Positions 15,625 to 23,356 of a stretch of 43,004 bases of DNA are shown here, piece after piece. The position numbers were made by a program, and so were the translations under genes. The DNA comes from Flavobacteriales bacterium UBA1937 (GTDB taxonomy: Bacteria; Bacteroidota; Bacteroidia; Flavobacteriales; Weeksellaceae), in the NCBI GenBank assembly GCA_002337005.1, contig DDFD01000003.1, forward strand, positions 1 through 43,004, given 5' to 3'. Under the pieces are notes generated by a model. The model was not told the origin of the DNA. It saw only the letters and a program-made list of their open reading frames with translations, and ran no database searches. Position 1 is the stretch's first letter; the number at the start of each line of letters is the position of its first letter.

Positions 15625-18321
15625 ATGAATTCTAAACTTTATTTTTATTTTTCACTGCTTATTTTTTGTTTTTCTGGAGCTCAAGAAATCCCAGAAAAAG
15701 GGATTCCTTTTGTTAAAAATTTTCTTCCAGAAGAATATGGTAATCATGGCAAAGTTTGGGAAATAAGTTCAGCCCAGAATGGCATAGTATATATGGCTTC
15801 AGAAAATGGCTTGTTAGAATTTGATGGTAAAAAATGGAATAAACATAGAAACTATAAAGGTTTTACAAGATCCCTATTTGTAGCAAATGATTCTACCATA
15901 TTTGTAGGAGCAGATATGGACTTTGGTGTATGGAAGAGAAATAAATACAGGAAATTTGATTATCAATCCTTTTATCCTTTTAAAAATAAAATAGGAGGTG
16001 TAAACGAAGAATTTTGGGGAACTTATTTGTTTAAAAGCCAAGTTATTTTTGTCTCACACCAAAATCTCTATAGATTACTAAATCATAAAATTACCAAAAT
16101 ATTAGCACCTACAAGATTTTTTGATAGTTTTCAGGTGGGGAAAAGATTATTTTTAGTAGATGAAAAAAAAGGTTTATATGAATATGATGGACAAAATATT
16201 CAATTGCTATTTTCTTATCCAAATGAGCTGCCTCTAGAAATCTCCGGGATTTATGAAGATGCAGACCATCTCAATATTGTCACAAGAAACAGAGGTGTTT
16301 TTTCCTTAGTTAATGGTCAATTATCACCACTTAAATTTGAAATATCTGATGAAATAATTAAAAACAAAGTTTTCAGTTTTACTACTTTTAATCATCAATA
16401 TTTAGCTTTCGGAACTATATTGAATGGAATTTATATTACTGATTATAAGGGAAATACAATACAGCATCTCAATAAAAATAAAGGACTTTCTAATAATACT
16501 GTTCTTAGTTTATATTATCAAAATAATGGTAAAATATGGATGGGATTAGATTATGGAATTGCTTTTTCTGATATTAAAAATAATATAACATATTTTAGAA
16601 ACTCTAATAGTGATTTTGGTACGGGTTATACCGCAAATCTTGACAATAGTATTTTTTACCTAGGAACTAATCAAGGCTTATACGCTGCCAATTGGAATGA
16701 TCTAAACAGCAGCAAAGACAAGAACTCTTTTGCCTTAATTAATGGAGCAGAAGGTCAAGTGTGGACACTACAGAAAATAGGAGATAAAATTATTTGTGGT
16801 CACGATCGTGGTTTGTTTGAAGTTAAAGATCGCAAAATATATAAAATAGACAACGAACCAGGTGTAATGAGCCTTTTAGAATATGATAAAAATACACTTT
16901 TTACAGGTAATTACAACGGAATTTCAATCTTCAAAAAGCAAAACAATTCTTGGGTTTTTCTCAGAAAAATGGAAGTAATTCTAGGTGCTATTAACCAAAT
17001 TCTTCAAGAAAAAAAGAATATACTTTGGGTAAATATTCCAAATTATGGAGTTATAAGATTTGAAATCGACAAAAATTATAAACCAATTAATAAAACTATT
17101 TTTAGTACCAAAAAATTTAAAGGTTATTTTCCTTATATTTTTAAAGACAAAAAAGGTGTTCACATTATTACAAGTACCAATCAATATTTATATTTACCAG
17201 AAAAAAATGACTTTAAAGAAGAACATCTTATTCCCCAAATCAACATAATAAATAAATTTACTGGTTTTTACTTCCCTATTCCTTTAAACTCAGAGTATTC
17301 TTTTTATTCTGTAAACAATGGTTTTGCCCTCGAAAAAAAACATGATAAATCCTTTATTCACAAATTAACGTCAGAATTAATTTTCAGAAGAGTTTGGGCG
17401 TTTAATAATGAAGAAAGTATAGACTTATTCAATCATGCAAAAATTCCTTTTACTTTTAACAATATTAAATTTTCTTTTATTTTACCTAATGAAGCTGATG
17501 TACAATATCAGTATTATTTAGAAGGTTTTTCCGAACGATGGAGTTCTTTTTCTTCGAAAAATGAGGTTGAATTTCTTGGGCTTAGAGAAGGAAACTATGA
17601 ACTCCATATTATAGCCAAAAAAGGTGATAAAATTACTACAAGTAAGAAATTTGTAATCAAGATAGAAGCACCTTGGTATAGAACTTTTTGGAGCTATTTG
17701 GTTTATATCATCTTGATTTTTGCTTTGTTTCAATTGTTGAGACAAATTCACGATAGGCGACTAAAAAATCAGAAAAGACATTTGCTAGAAAAAGAGAGAA
17801 TGTCTCTGAAAGAACAAGCAGAAAAGCATGAACAAGAAATCCTTTTAGAAAAACAAAAACAACTAGAGCTAGAGCAAAGCATATTAAAAGAAGAAATAAA
17901 AAATAAGACCAAAGAATTGGCTACAAAAGCTAAAAATGATGATGATAAAATAAGATTATTACAAATTATCAATGATAAAATTTTGGAAGCCGAGAGCAAT
18001 CCTAATATTTCTAAATTAAAATTGGGAGAGATTAGAAGAATGCTCAAATCTTATTTAGAAATAGAAGATCATACTTTTGAAATTCAGATGGATGAATTGC
18101 ACCAAGAGTTTTTTAAGGTGATGAAGAAAAAATTTCCGAACCTTTCTATTTATGATTTAAGGATGTGTGCTTATCTTAAAATTGGTCTTAATTCTAAAGA
18201 AATAGCAGATATATTTCAGGTTTTACCTTCTAGTATTAATGTGAGTAGGTCTAGGCTAAGAAAAAAATTAAACCTTTCTCAAGAAGAAGATTTATATGAA
18301 TTTTTAAACTCTCTGGAATAG
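15625..18321 (+). CDS. Membrane-spanning propeller/Y_Y_Y sensor with LuxR-type HTH output
   Basis: This 898-residue protein has a signal peptide (residues 1-~19). A long beta-propeller of two-component-regulator type follows (for example GIVYMASENGLLEFDGKKW and KIWMGLDYGIAF), then a Y_Y_Y domain around 610-685 (VQYQYYLEGFSERWSSF). A single transmembrane helix starts at W689, followed by a charged coiled coil (~710-780). The C-terminal helix-turn-helix of LuxR/GerE type reads LSIYDLRMCAYLKIGLNSKE then IADIFQVLPSSINVSRSRLR. No histidine kinase or receiver domain is present, so periplasmic ligand binding must pass directly through the membrane to a tethered DNA-binding domain. It lies between the operon and the convergent GH5/GH3 pair and is the obvious local regulator; an oligosaccharide ligand is inferred. 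Confidence 0.9.
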   Translation: MNSKLYFYFSLLIFCFSGAQEIPEKGIPFVKNFLPEEYGNHGKVWEISSAQNGIVYMASENGLLEFDGKKWNKHRNYKGFTRSLFVANDSTIFVGADMDFGVWKRNKYRKFDYQSFYPFKNKIGGVNEEFWGTYLFKSQVIFVSHQNLYRLLNHKITKILAPTRFFDSFQVGKRLFLVDEKKGLYEYDGQNIQLLFSYPNELPLEISGIYEDADHLNIVTRNRGVFSLVNGQLSPLKFEISDEIIKNKVFSFTTFNHQYLAFGTILNGIYITDYKGNTIQHLNKNKGLSNNTVLSLYYQNNGKIWMGLDYGIAFSDIKNNITYFRNSNSDFGTGYTANLDNSIFYLGTNQGLYAANWNDLNSSKDKNSFALINGAEGQVWTLQKIGDKIICGHDRGLFEVKDRKIYKIDNEPGVMSLLEYDKNTLFTGNYNGISIFKKQNNSWVFLRKMEVILGAINQILQEKKNILWVNIPNYGVIRFEIDKNYKPINKTIFSTKKFKGYFPYIFKDKKGVHIITSTNQYLYLPEKNDFKEEHLIPQINIINKFTGFYFPIPLNSEYSFYSVNNGFALEKKHDKSFIHKLTSELIFRRVWAFNNEESIDLFNHAKIPFTFNNIKFSFILPNEADVQYQYYLEGFSERWSSFSSKNEVEFLGLREGNYELHIIAKKGDKITTSKKFVIKIEAPWYRTFWSYLVYIILIFALFQLLRQIHDRRLKNQKRHLLEKERMSLKEQAEKHEQEILLEKQKQLELEQSILKEEIKNKTKELATKAKNDDDKIRLLQIINDKILEAESNPNISKLKLGEIRRMLKSYLEIEDHTFEIQMDELHQEFFKVMKKKFPNLSIYDLRMCAYLKIGLNSKEIADIFQVLPSSINVSRSRLRKKLNLSQEEDLYEFLNSLE

Positions 18322-18324
18322 AAA

Positions 18325-18349
18325 ATCGCGGATTTTTATAATCCGCGAT
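18325..18349. terminator. Bidirectional terminator between regulator and GH3
   Basis: ATCGCGGAT and ATCCGCGAT form a perfect 9-bp stem with a 7-base loop. It lies 3 bp after the regulator stop and 28 bp beyond the end of the convergent GH3 reading frame. T runs are weak on both sides. Confidence 0.7.
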
Positions 18350-18376
18350 AGTATAAAATCTATTTATTTTAGTTGT

Positions 18377-18739
18377 CTAATCTACGTTAAATTGTGTTAT
18401 AAGATTGGCATCAGAACTACCACCAACCATTATTTTGAAATTTCCAGGTTCTACTATAAACTCATTTTGGTTGTTATAAAAACCAAGTTCAGCATCAGTT
18501 AAGGTAAAAGTCAGTGTTTTGGTTTCACCAGCTTTTAATTCTAGCATTTCAAACCCTTTTAGTTCTTTTACAGGTCTAACCACAGAAGCAAACTCATCTT
18601 GAAGATATAATTGCGCTACCTCTTTTCCGGTTACTTTTCCTGTGTTTTTTACTTCTACTGTTATGGTTATTTTTTCGCCTTTTGCAAAGGATTTTTTATT
18701 GATTTTAAGGTTAGAATATTCAAAACTAGTATAACTCAA
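18377..18739 (-). pseudogene. Frameshifted C-terminal FnIII-like domain of the GH3 beta-glucosidase
   Basis: These ~120 codons encode the fibronectin-III-like domain that ends GH3 beta-glucosidases: GLSYTSFEYSNLKI, then TVEVKNTGKVTGKEVAQLY, VRPVKELKGFEMLELKAGET and FKIMVGGSSD. The frame lacks its own credible start and overlaps the last codons of the upstream GH3 frame. Joining the frames would restore the usual YPFxYGLSYTSFEYS block. Either the gene is broken in this strain or the assembly has an indel in the local T-rich run. Confidence 0.8.
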
Positions 18740-20654
18740 TCCGTAAACAAAAAGGGTAGAGAGGTGTTTTATCTACATCAGAGTAATGACTCCAAAATAC
18801 ATTATTATCTTTATTGGTAAATCTTCCGGTACTGTAATGATTATACGAAATAGGCACTTGTCCTATATTTCTAGGAAAACTCATAGGTAATTTTCCACTT
18901 GGGTTGTAATCTCCGTAGAGTACTTGTGCTACAGCATTCCCCGTTTCTGTGCCTAATTGCCAAGCTTCTACAATGGCAGGTATTTTTTCTGCTGCCCAAG
19001 AAATCGTTAACGGACGACCATTATTTAGAACCAAAACAATATTTGGATTTATTTTGTAAATTTCTTCTAAAAACTCTTGTTGAAGACCGGGTAAATCTAG
19101 ATTAGTTCTGGTTCTGGCTTCTCCAGAAGAAAACCCGTGTTCGCCCAAGACCATTACCACTACATCTGCTTCTTTTGCAGCTTTTTTAGCTTCTTCGAAA
19201 CCAGTTTTGTCGGTGGTGTTGTATTCTACTTCGGTTAAGAAGGTAGGTTCTGTTTTGGTTAATTCTAGACCTTTTACGTAATTTAAAGCATTGTCTTTGT
19301 ATTGTTGTAATCCCTCTAAAACAGAGACTGCGGTATTATTATCAGATCCAATTCTCCAACTTCCTAATGGTGAGTTTTTACTTTCTGCTAAAGAACCTAA
19401 AAGTGCTATTTTTTGTCCTGATTTTTTGAGGGGCAAAATATTATTGTCATTTTTAAGAAGAACAATTGATTTTTTTGCCATATCTAGAACTGCTTCTCTA
19501 TTGGCTTTACTGCCTATGATTTCTTTTTCGCGTTTTTCATCAAGAAAACGATAAGGATCATCAAATAATCCTAATTCATATTTTACCCTAAGAATTCTAC
19601 GAACTGCGTCATCTATAAACTCTTGTTTTACTTTTCCTTGCTTTACTAAATCTATTAAATATGGTACATAAATTCCACCTTCCATATCCATATCTGTGCC
19701 CGCTTCTACGGCAGATTTAGCAGCAGCATTTTCGTCTTTAGAATATCCCCAAAAAATCATTTCTCTGATAGAAGCCCAATCCGAAATCACAAATCCATTG
19801 AATCCCCATTTGTTTTTTAGGATATCTCTCAACAAATATTTATCTCCCGAAGCAGGAACTCCGTTAATGGTGTTGAATGAAGTCATTACACTTCTAAGAC
19901 CTGCATCTATAGCAGATTTAAACGGTGGTAAAACTTGATTGTAAAGGGTATTGGTGCCAATTTCAGCTGCGTTATATTCTAAAGCACTACCACCAAAACC
20001 GTACGCTGCAAAATGCTTGGCAGTAGCAGCAATTCTGAGAGGAGATTTAAAGGTATTATCTCCTTGGAAACCTCTTACTCTGGCAGCAGCTATTTTTCCA
20101 CCGAGATAAGGGTCTTCTCCAGCACCTTCCATCACGCGTCCCCATCTTGCATCTCTAGAAATATCCATCATAGGTCCGAAAGTCCAGTTAATGCCAGATG
20201 CAGCCGCTTCAGAGGCGGCTACTTCTGCAGATTTTTCTATGGCTTTTAAATCCCAACTGGCCGCTTCAGCAAGTGGAATAGGGCTTAGAGTTTTGTATCC
20301 GTGAATTACATCAAAACCAATAATTAAAGGAATACCTAATCTGGTTTGTTCTACGGCAATTTTTTGTACAGCTTTTACTTCTTTCACCCCACGAACGGTG
20401 AGCATAGAACCTACCAAACCTTTTTTGATGTTTTCATATTTTTGTTCGGCAGTTCCTCCTACTGGTGCAGGGCCAGTAACATCCCAAAAGCCATTGTATT
20501 GATTCATTTGTCCTACTTTTTCGTCTATGGTCATTTTAGACATCAATACATCTATTTTCTTCTCAATTTCTGGGTTTAGTTTTTGTTGGGCGTTTACAAA
20601 AGCAATGGTTGAGACACTTAAAAAGGTCAAAGCCAGTAGATTTTTAAATTTCAT
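18726..20654 (-). CDS. GH3 family beta-glucosidase, C-terminally truncated by frameshift
   Basis: GH3 enzymes remove terminal beta-glucosyl residues from oligosaccharides, here probably in the periplasm. The 642-residue frame has a signal peptide ending FVNAQQ. The (alpha/beta)8 domain includes PLIIGFDVIHGYKTLSPIPL, DISRDARWGRVMEGAGEDPY, KHFAAYGF and the nucleophile in GFVISDWAS (D292). The second alpha/beta sandwich domain is present (ALLGSLAESKNS, VMVLGEHGFSSGEA, LNNGRPLTISW). The frame breaks just after TPLYPF, where the minus strand reads CCCTTTTTGTTTACGGA, and adds a junk CLRIELY tail. The missing FnIII domain continues in another frame. The catalytic domains are intact, but loss of FnIII often destabilises these enzymes. 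The gene lies 11 bp after the GH5 gene in one transcript. Confidence 0.88.
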   Translation of the reverse strand: MKFKNLLALTFLSVSTIAFVNAQQKLNPEIEKKIDVLMSKMTIDEKVGQMNQYNGFWDVTGPAPVGGTAEQKYENIKKGLVGSMLTVRGVKEVKAVQKIAVEQTRLGIPLIIGFDVIHGYKTLSPIPLAEAASWDLKAIEKSAEVAASEAAASGINWTFGPMMDISRDARWGRVMEGAGEDPYLGGKIAAARVRGFQGDNTFKSPLRIAATAKHFAAYGFGGSALEYNAAEIGTNTLYNQVLPPFKSAIDAGLRSVMTSFNTINGVPASGDKYLLRDILKNKWGFNGFVISDWASIREMIFWGYSKDENAAAKSAVEAGTDMDMEGGIYVPYLIDLVKQGKVKQEFIDDAVRRILRVKYELGLFDDPYRFLDEKREKEIIGSKANREAVLDMAKKSIVLLKNDNNILPLKKSGQKIALLGSLAESKNSPLGSWRIGSDNNTAVSVLEGLQQYKDNALNYVKGLELTKTEPTFLTEVEYNTTDKTGFEEAKKAAKEADVVVMVLGEHGFSSGEARTRTNLDLPGLQQEFLEEIYKINPNIVLVLNNGRPLTISWAAEKIPAIVEAWQLGTETGNAVAQVLYGDYNPSGKLPMSFPRNIGQVPISYNHYSTGRFTNKDNNVFWSHYSDVDKTPLYPFCLRIELY

Positions 20655-20665
20655 TGATATAGATT

Positions 20666-21955
20666 TTATTTATTGTTAGGCGATATTTTGGAAAATTCTA
20701 TCGACATTTTATGTAGTAAATTTAGCGTAGAAGTATCAGTAGAAAATACAGAATTAAGACCTTGCGGTTCGTGAGGAGGGTCTGTAGTAAAGTCATTTCC
20801 TCTGTACCATTTACCGTCTTTAGGATTATTCTTTGCTACCCCAGAATAACCCCAGAAATTAAGTGCAGTAAGAGGTAAACCTTCTTGAATAGAATTTTTT
20901 ACTTTTTTCAAAATATATTCGTAGTATAGATTTCTTTCTATTGCAGATGAAGTTTTATCTAGACTTTCATTCTCCCTAGGAAAACCGAATTCTTCCAGCA
21001 CCAATGGTTTTTTTAGATGCAGAGCTACTTCTATGTGTTCATCTATATATTCTTCTGTTTTTTTGATAGCAAAATCTAGATTTTTTTCTTTGTCATTAAT
21101 TTTGTACCATTCCCAGTTTTTAGGCCAGATGTGTATGGTAAGATAATCTATGTTTGGATTTTTATGGGTTCTCTCAAATGCTTTTATATCAACATTAGAA
21201 CCTATACTTCCTTCTGAACCAGTAGTTACCAGATGATTCTTGTCTATTTTTTTTATGGTATTTACTACATCATTTATCCATTCTGTAAATGCTTTTTCGT
21301 TTTCTGTATTCCAAATTCTAGGTTCATTGGCAACTTCCCATGCCATGATGGTTTTATCTTGAGAATAAGGGATTCCATTTACAGAATTTTTTCTTGCTAA
21401 TATTTTTTTTACGTGGTTGAGATATGCTTTTTTACAAGGTTCACATTTTTGAAATTGTGAAGTATAGCTCATAAACTCTGCCCAAGTATAGTTTCCTATA
21501 TTTGGATTTGGGATAAGGCCATAACCATTCCATTCTAAATATTTAGACATTCCGCCACTCCATTCCCAATTATTGGTAAGATACAAAACAGCATCCATAT
21601 TTCTTTTTCTGAGTTCATTCAAGAAAAAATCTAAACCTTCTAGTAATTCTTTATTATATTTTCCTTGGGATGGTTGCGTAGCAGGAAATACAGTGAAATC
21701 TTGATCTCCACCTTCGGCGCTTGCCATTACCCTTAGGTTTGTGATTCCGAGAGATTTCAGTTCATCTAATTCTTTTATTAACCTTTCTCTATCTCCGTTT
21801 TTCGCTCCTAGCATACCACCGTACCAATAATTAGTTCCGACAAAATAATATGGTTTACCATCTTTTATGAAATGATTTTCTGAAACCTTTATAAAGTTTT
21901 GCGCAGAAAATGCTACGAAAAAGAATGAGAGTAATATTAGTAAGTATCTTTTCAT
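20666..21955 (-). CDS. GH5 family glycosidase, endo-beta-mannanase-like
   Basis: This 429-residue enzyme has a signal peptide (MKRYLLILLSFFFVAFSAQ), so it is periplasmic or secreted; no lipobox or T9SS tail is seen. The clan GH-A barrel shows the endo-beta-1,4-mannanase (GH5_7) layout: FVGTNYWYGGMLG at the start, LGITNLRVMASAEG, LTNNWEWSGGM, acid/base Glu in MAWEVANEPR (E211), TIHIWPKNW and nucleophile Glu in LVLEEFGFPR (E322). NFWGYSGVA near the end also fits mannanases. It is the first gene of a two-gene minus-strand transcript with GH3. Subfamily placement is by eye. If correct, the locus may target glucomannan rather than only beta-1,3-glucan. Confidence 0.9.
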   Translation of the reverse strand: MKRYLLILLSFFFVAFSAQNFIKVSENHFIKDGKPYYFVGTNYWYGGMLGAKNGDRERLIKELDELKSLGITNLRVMASAEGGDQDFTVFPATQPSQGKYNKELLEGLDFFLNELRKRNMDAVLYLTNNWEWSGGMSKYLEWNGYGLIPNPNIGNYTWAEFMSYTSQFQKCEPCKKAYLNHVKKILARKNSVNGIPYSQDKTIMAWEVANEPRIWNTENEKAFTEWINDVVNTIKKIDKNHLVTTGSEGSIGSNVDIKAFERTHKNPNIDYLTIHIWPKNWEWYKINDKEKNLDFAIKKTEEYIDEHIEVALHLKKPLVLEEFGFPRENESLDKTSSAIERNLYYEYILKKVKNSIQEGLPLTALNFWGYSGVAKNNPKDGKWYRGNDFTTDPPHEPQGLNSVFSTDTSTLNLLHKMSIEFSKISPNNK

Positions 21956-22116
21956 TTTTATTTATTGCAAATGATTTTACAGAGAAATGCTATAAATGGT
22001 ACATTACCGTAAAGATACAAATAAGCTAGATAATATGAAGATATTCTTTGGCTAATAAAATTATTATGACAAGGAAACCCTATTGTTTTTGTTCTTAAAA
22101 TTTCTATATATACAAG

Positions 22117-22150
22117 AAAAGCAGTCAGAAATTAATTTCTAGCTGCTTTT
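22117..22150 (-). terminator. Terminator downstream of ackA
   Basis: AAAAGCAG/CTGCTTTT and the inner AGAAAT/ATTTCT form a long hairpin 22 bp past the ackA stop. Read on the minus strand, a TTTTC run follows it. Confidence 0.75.
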
Positions 22151-22172
22151 TCTTTTGATAATCTGAGTTTGA

Positions 22173-23351
22173 TTAATTTAATAATCCATAGACTTGTTTA
22201 GCAATTTCCAATTCTTCGTTGGTAGGAATTACCAATATTTTTGTTTTTGAATTGTCTTTATGGATGGCTCTTACTTCCTTAGACCTTAGGCTATTTTTTT
22301 CTTCGTCTATTTCTAATCCGAAAAATTCCATATTCTTACACACTAAATTTCTAAGATAAGGAGAGTTTTCTCCAATGCCGGCAGTGAAAACAATAGCATC
22401 TAAACCACCCATTGCTGCGGTGTATGAGCCTATGAATTTTTTGATTCTATAAGCATTCATTGCAAGAGCAAGCAGGCAATCTTTGTTTCCTTCTTCTGCT
22501 AATCTTTCAATATCTCTTAAATCGCTATAACCAGTAAGTCCTAGCATTCCGCTTTTCTTTTGAAGTAAATCACTAATTTCTTTTACAGAAAAACCAAGGT
22601 CGTTCAAATAAAATACTACAGAATGGTCTATATCTCCACTTCTTGTACCCATTATTAATCCGTTTGCAGGGCTGAATCCCATAGAGTGGTCTATGCTTTT
22701 ACCGTCTTTTACAGCAGTGATGCTACAGCCATTACCAAGGTGAATGGTGATGATTTTAGATTCTTTAACTCCTAAAAACTCAATCGCTCTTTCTGATACA
22801 AATTTGTGACTTGTACCGTGGAAACCATATTGTCTGATGTTGTATTTCTCAGCAATATCATTAGGAATAGCATATTTATGAACCACTTCTGGGATAGTTT
22901 GAAAGAAAGCGGTGTCAAAAACTGCAATATGTTCTGCATCAGAAAAAATTTCTTCTGCTACATTGATACCTTGTAAGTGCGCAGGATTGTGAAGAGGAGC
23001 AAGTAAAAATAAATCTTTAATTTTTTCTTTTACTTTTTCGGTGATTTTCATAGGGTCTGAAAATCTTTCTCCGTGTACTACTCTGTGTCCTACAGCTGTT
23101 ATTTCGGAAGTATCTTTAATAACTCCAATTTTTGGGTCAATTAATAGTTCAGATATTTTTTTCAATCCAGCTTCGTGGTTGTCTATATCTAAAACTTCTT
23201 GAACTTTAGTATTTTGGGTTTCGTAAACCAGATTAGAGCTTCCTAATCCAATTCTATCTACCAAACCAGAGCAAATTACCTTTTGGTCTGGCATAGCAAG
23301 CATTTGGAATTTGATAGAAGAACTTCCTGTATTGATGATAATGATATTCAT
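22173..23351 (-). CDS. ackA: Acetate kinase
   Basis: This cytosolic enzyme interconverts acetyl phosphate + ADP and acetate + ATP, the second step of the Pta-AckA pathway. It is 392 residues, the normal length. The acetokinase signatures are intact: NTGSSSIKF near the N-terminus, GHRVVHGERF, AVFDTAFFQTIP, YGFHGTSHKFVSERA, the nucleotide-binding LGNGCSITAVKDGKSIDHSM, MGTRSGDID and TAGIGENS near the end. It starts 5 bp after pta on the same strand, so the two form an operon ending at the hairpin near 22,130. Confidence 0.97.
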   Translation of the reverse strand: MNIIIINTGSSSIKFQMLAMPDQKVICSGLVDRIGLGSSNLVYETQNTKVQEVLDIDNHEAGLKKISELLIDPKIGVIKDTSEITAVGHRVVHGERFSDPMKITEKVKEKIKDLFLLAPLHNPAHLQGINVAEEIFSDAEHIAVFDTAFFQTIPEVVHKYAIPNDIAEKYNIRQYGFHGTSHKFVSERAIEFLGVKESKIITIHLGNGCSITAVKDGKSIDHSMGFSPANGLIMGTRSGDIDHSVVFYLNDLGFSVKEISDLLQKKSGMLGLTGYSDLRDIERLAEEGNKDCLLALAMNAYRIKKFIGSYTAAMGGLDAIVFTAGIGENSPYLRNLVCKNMEFFGLEIDEEKNSLRSKEVRAIHKDNSKTKILVIPTNEELEIAKQVYGLLN

Positions 23352-23356
23352 ATAAA

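Noticed and set aside
18899..20579. Series of plus-strand open stretches across the GH3 gene
   Set aside because: The minus strand carries unbroken GH3 motifs here, and the plus-strand translations are hydrophobic or low-complexity with no recognisable features.
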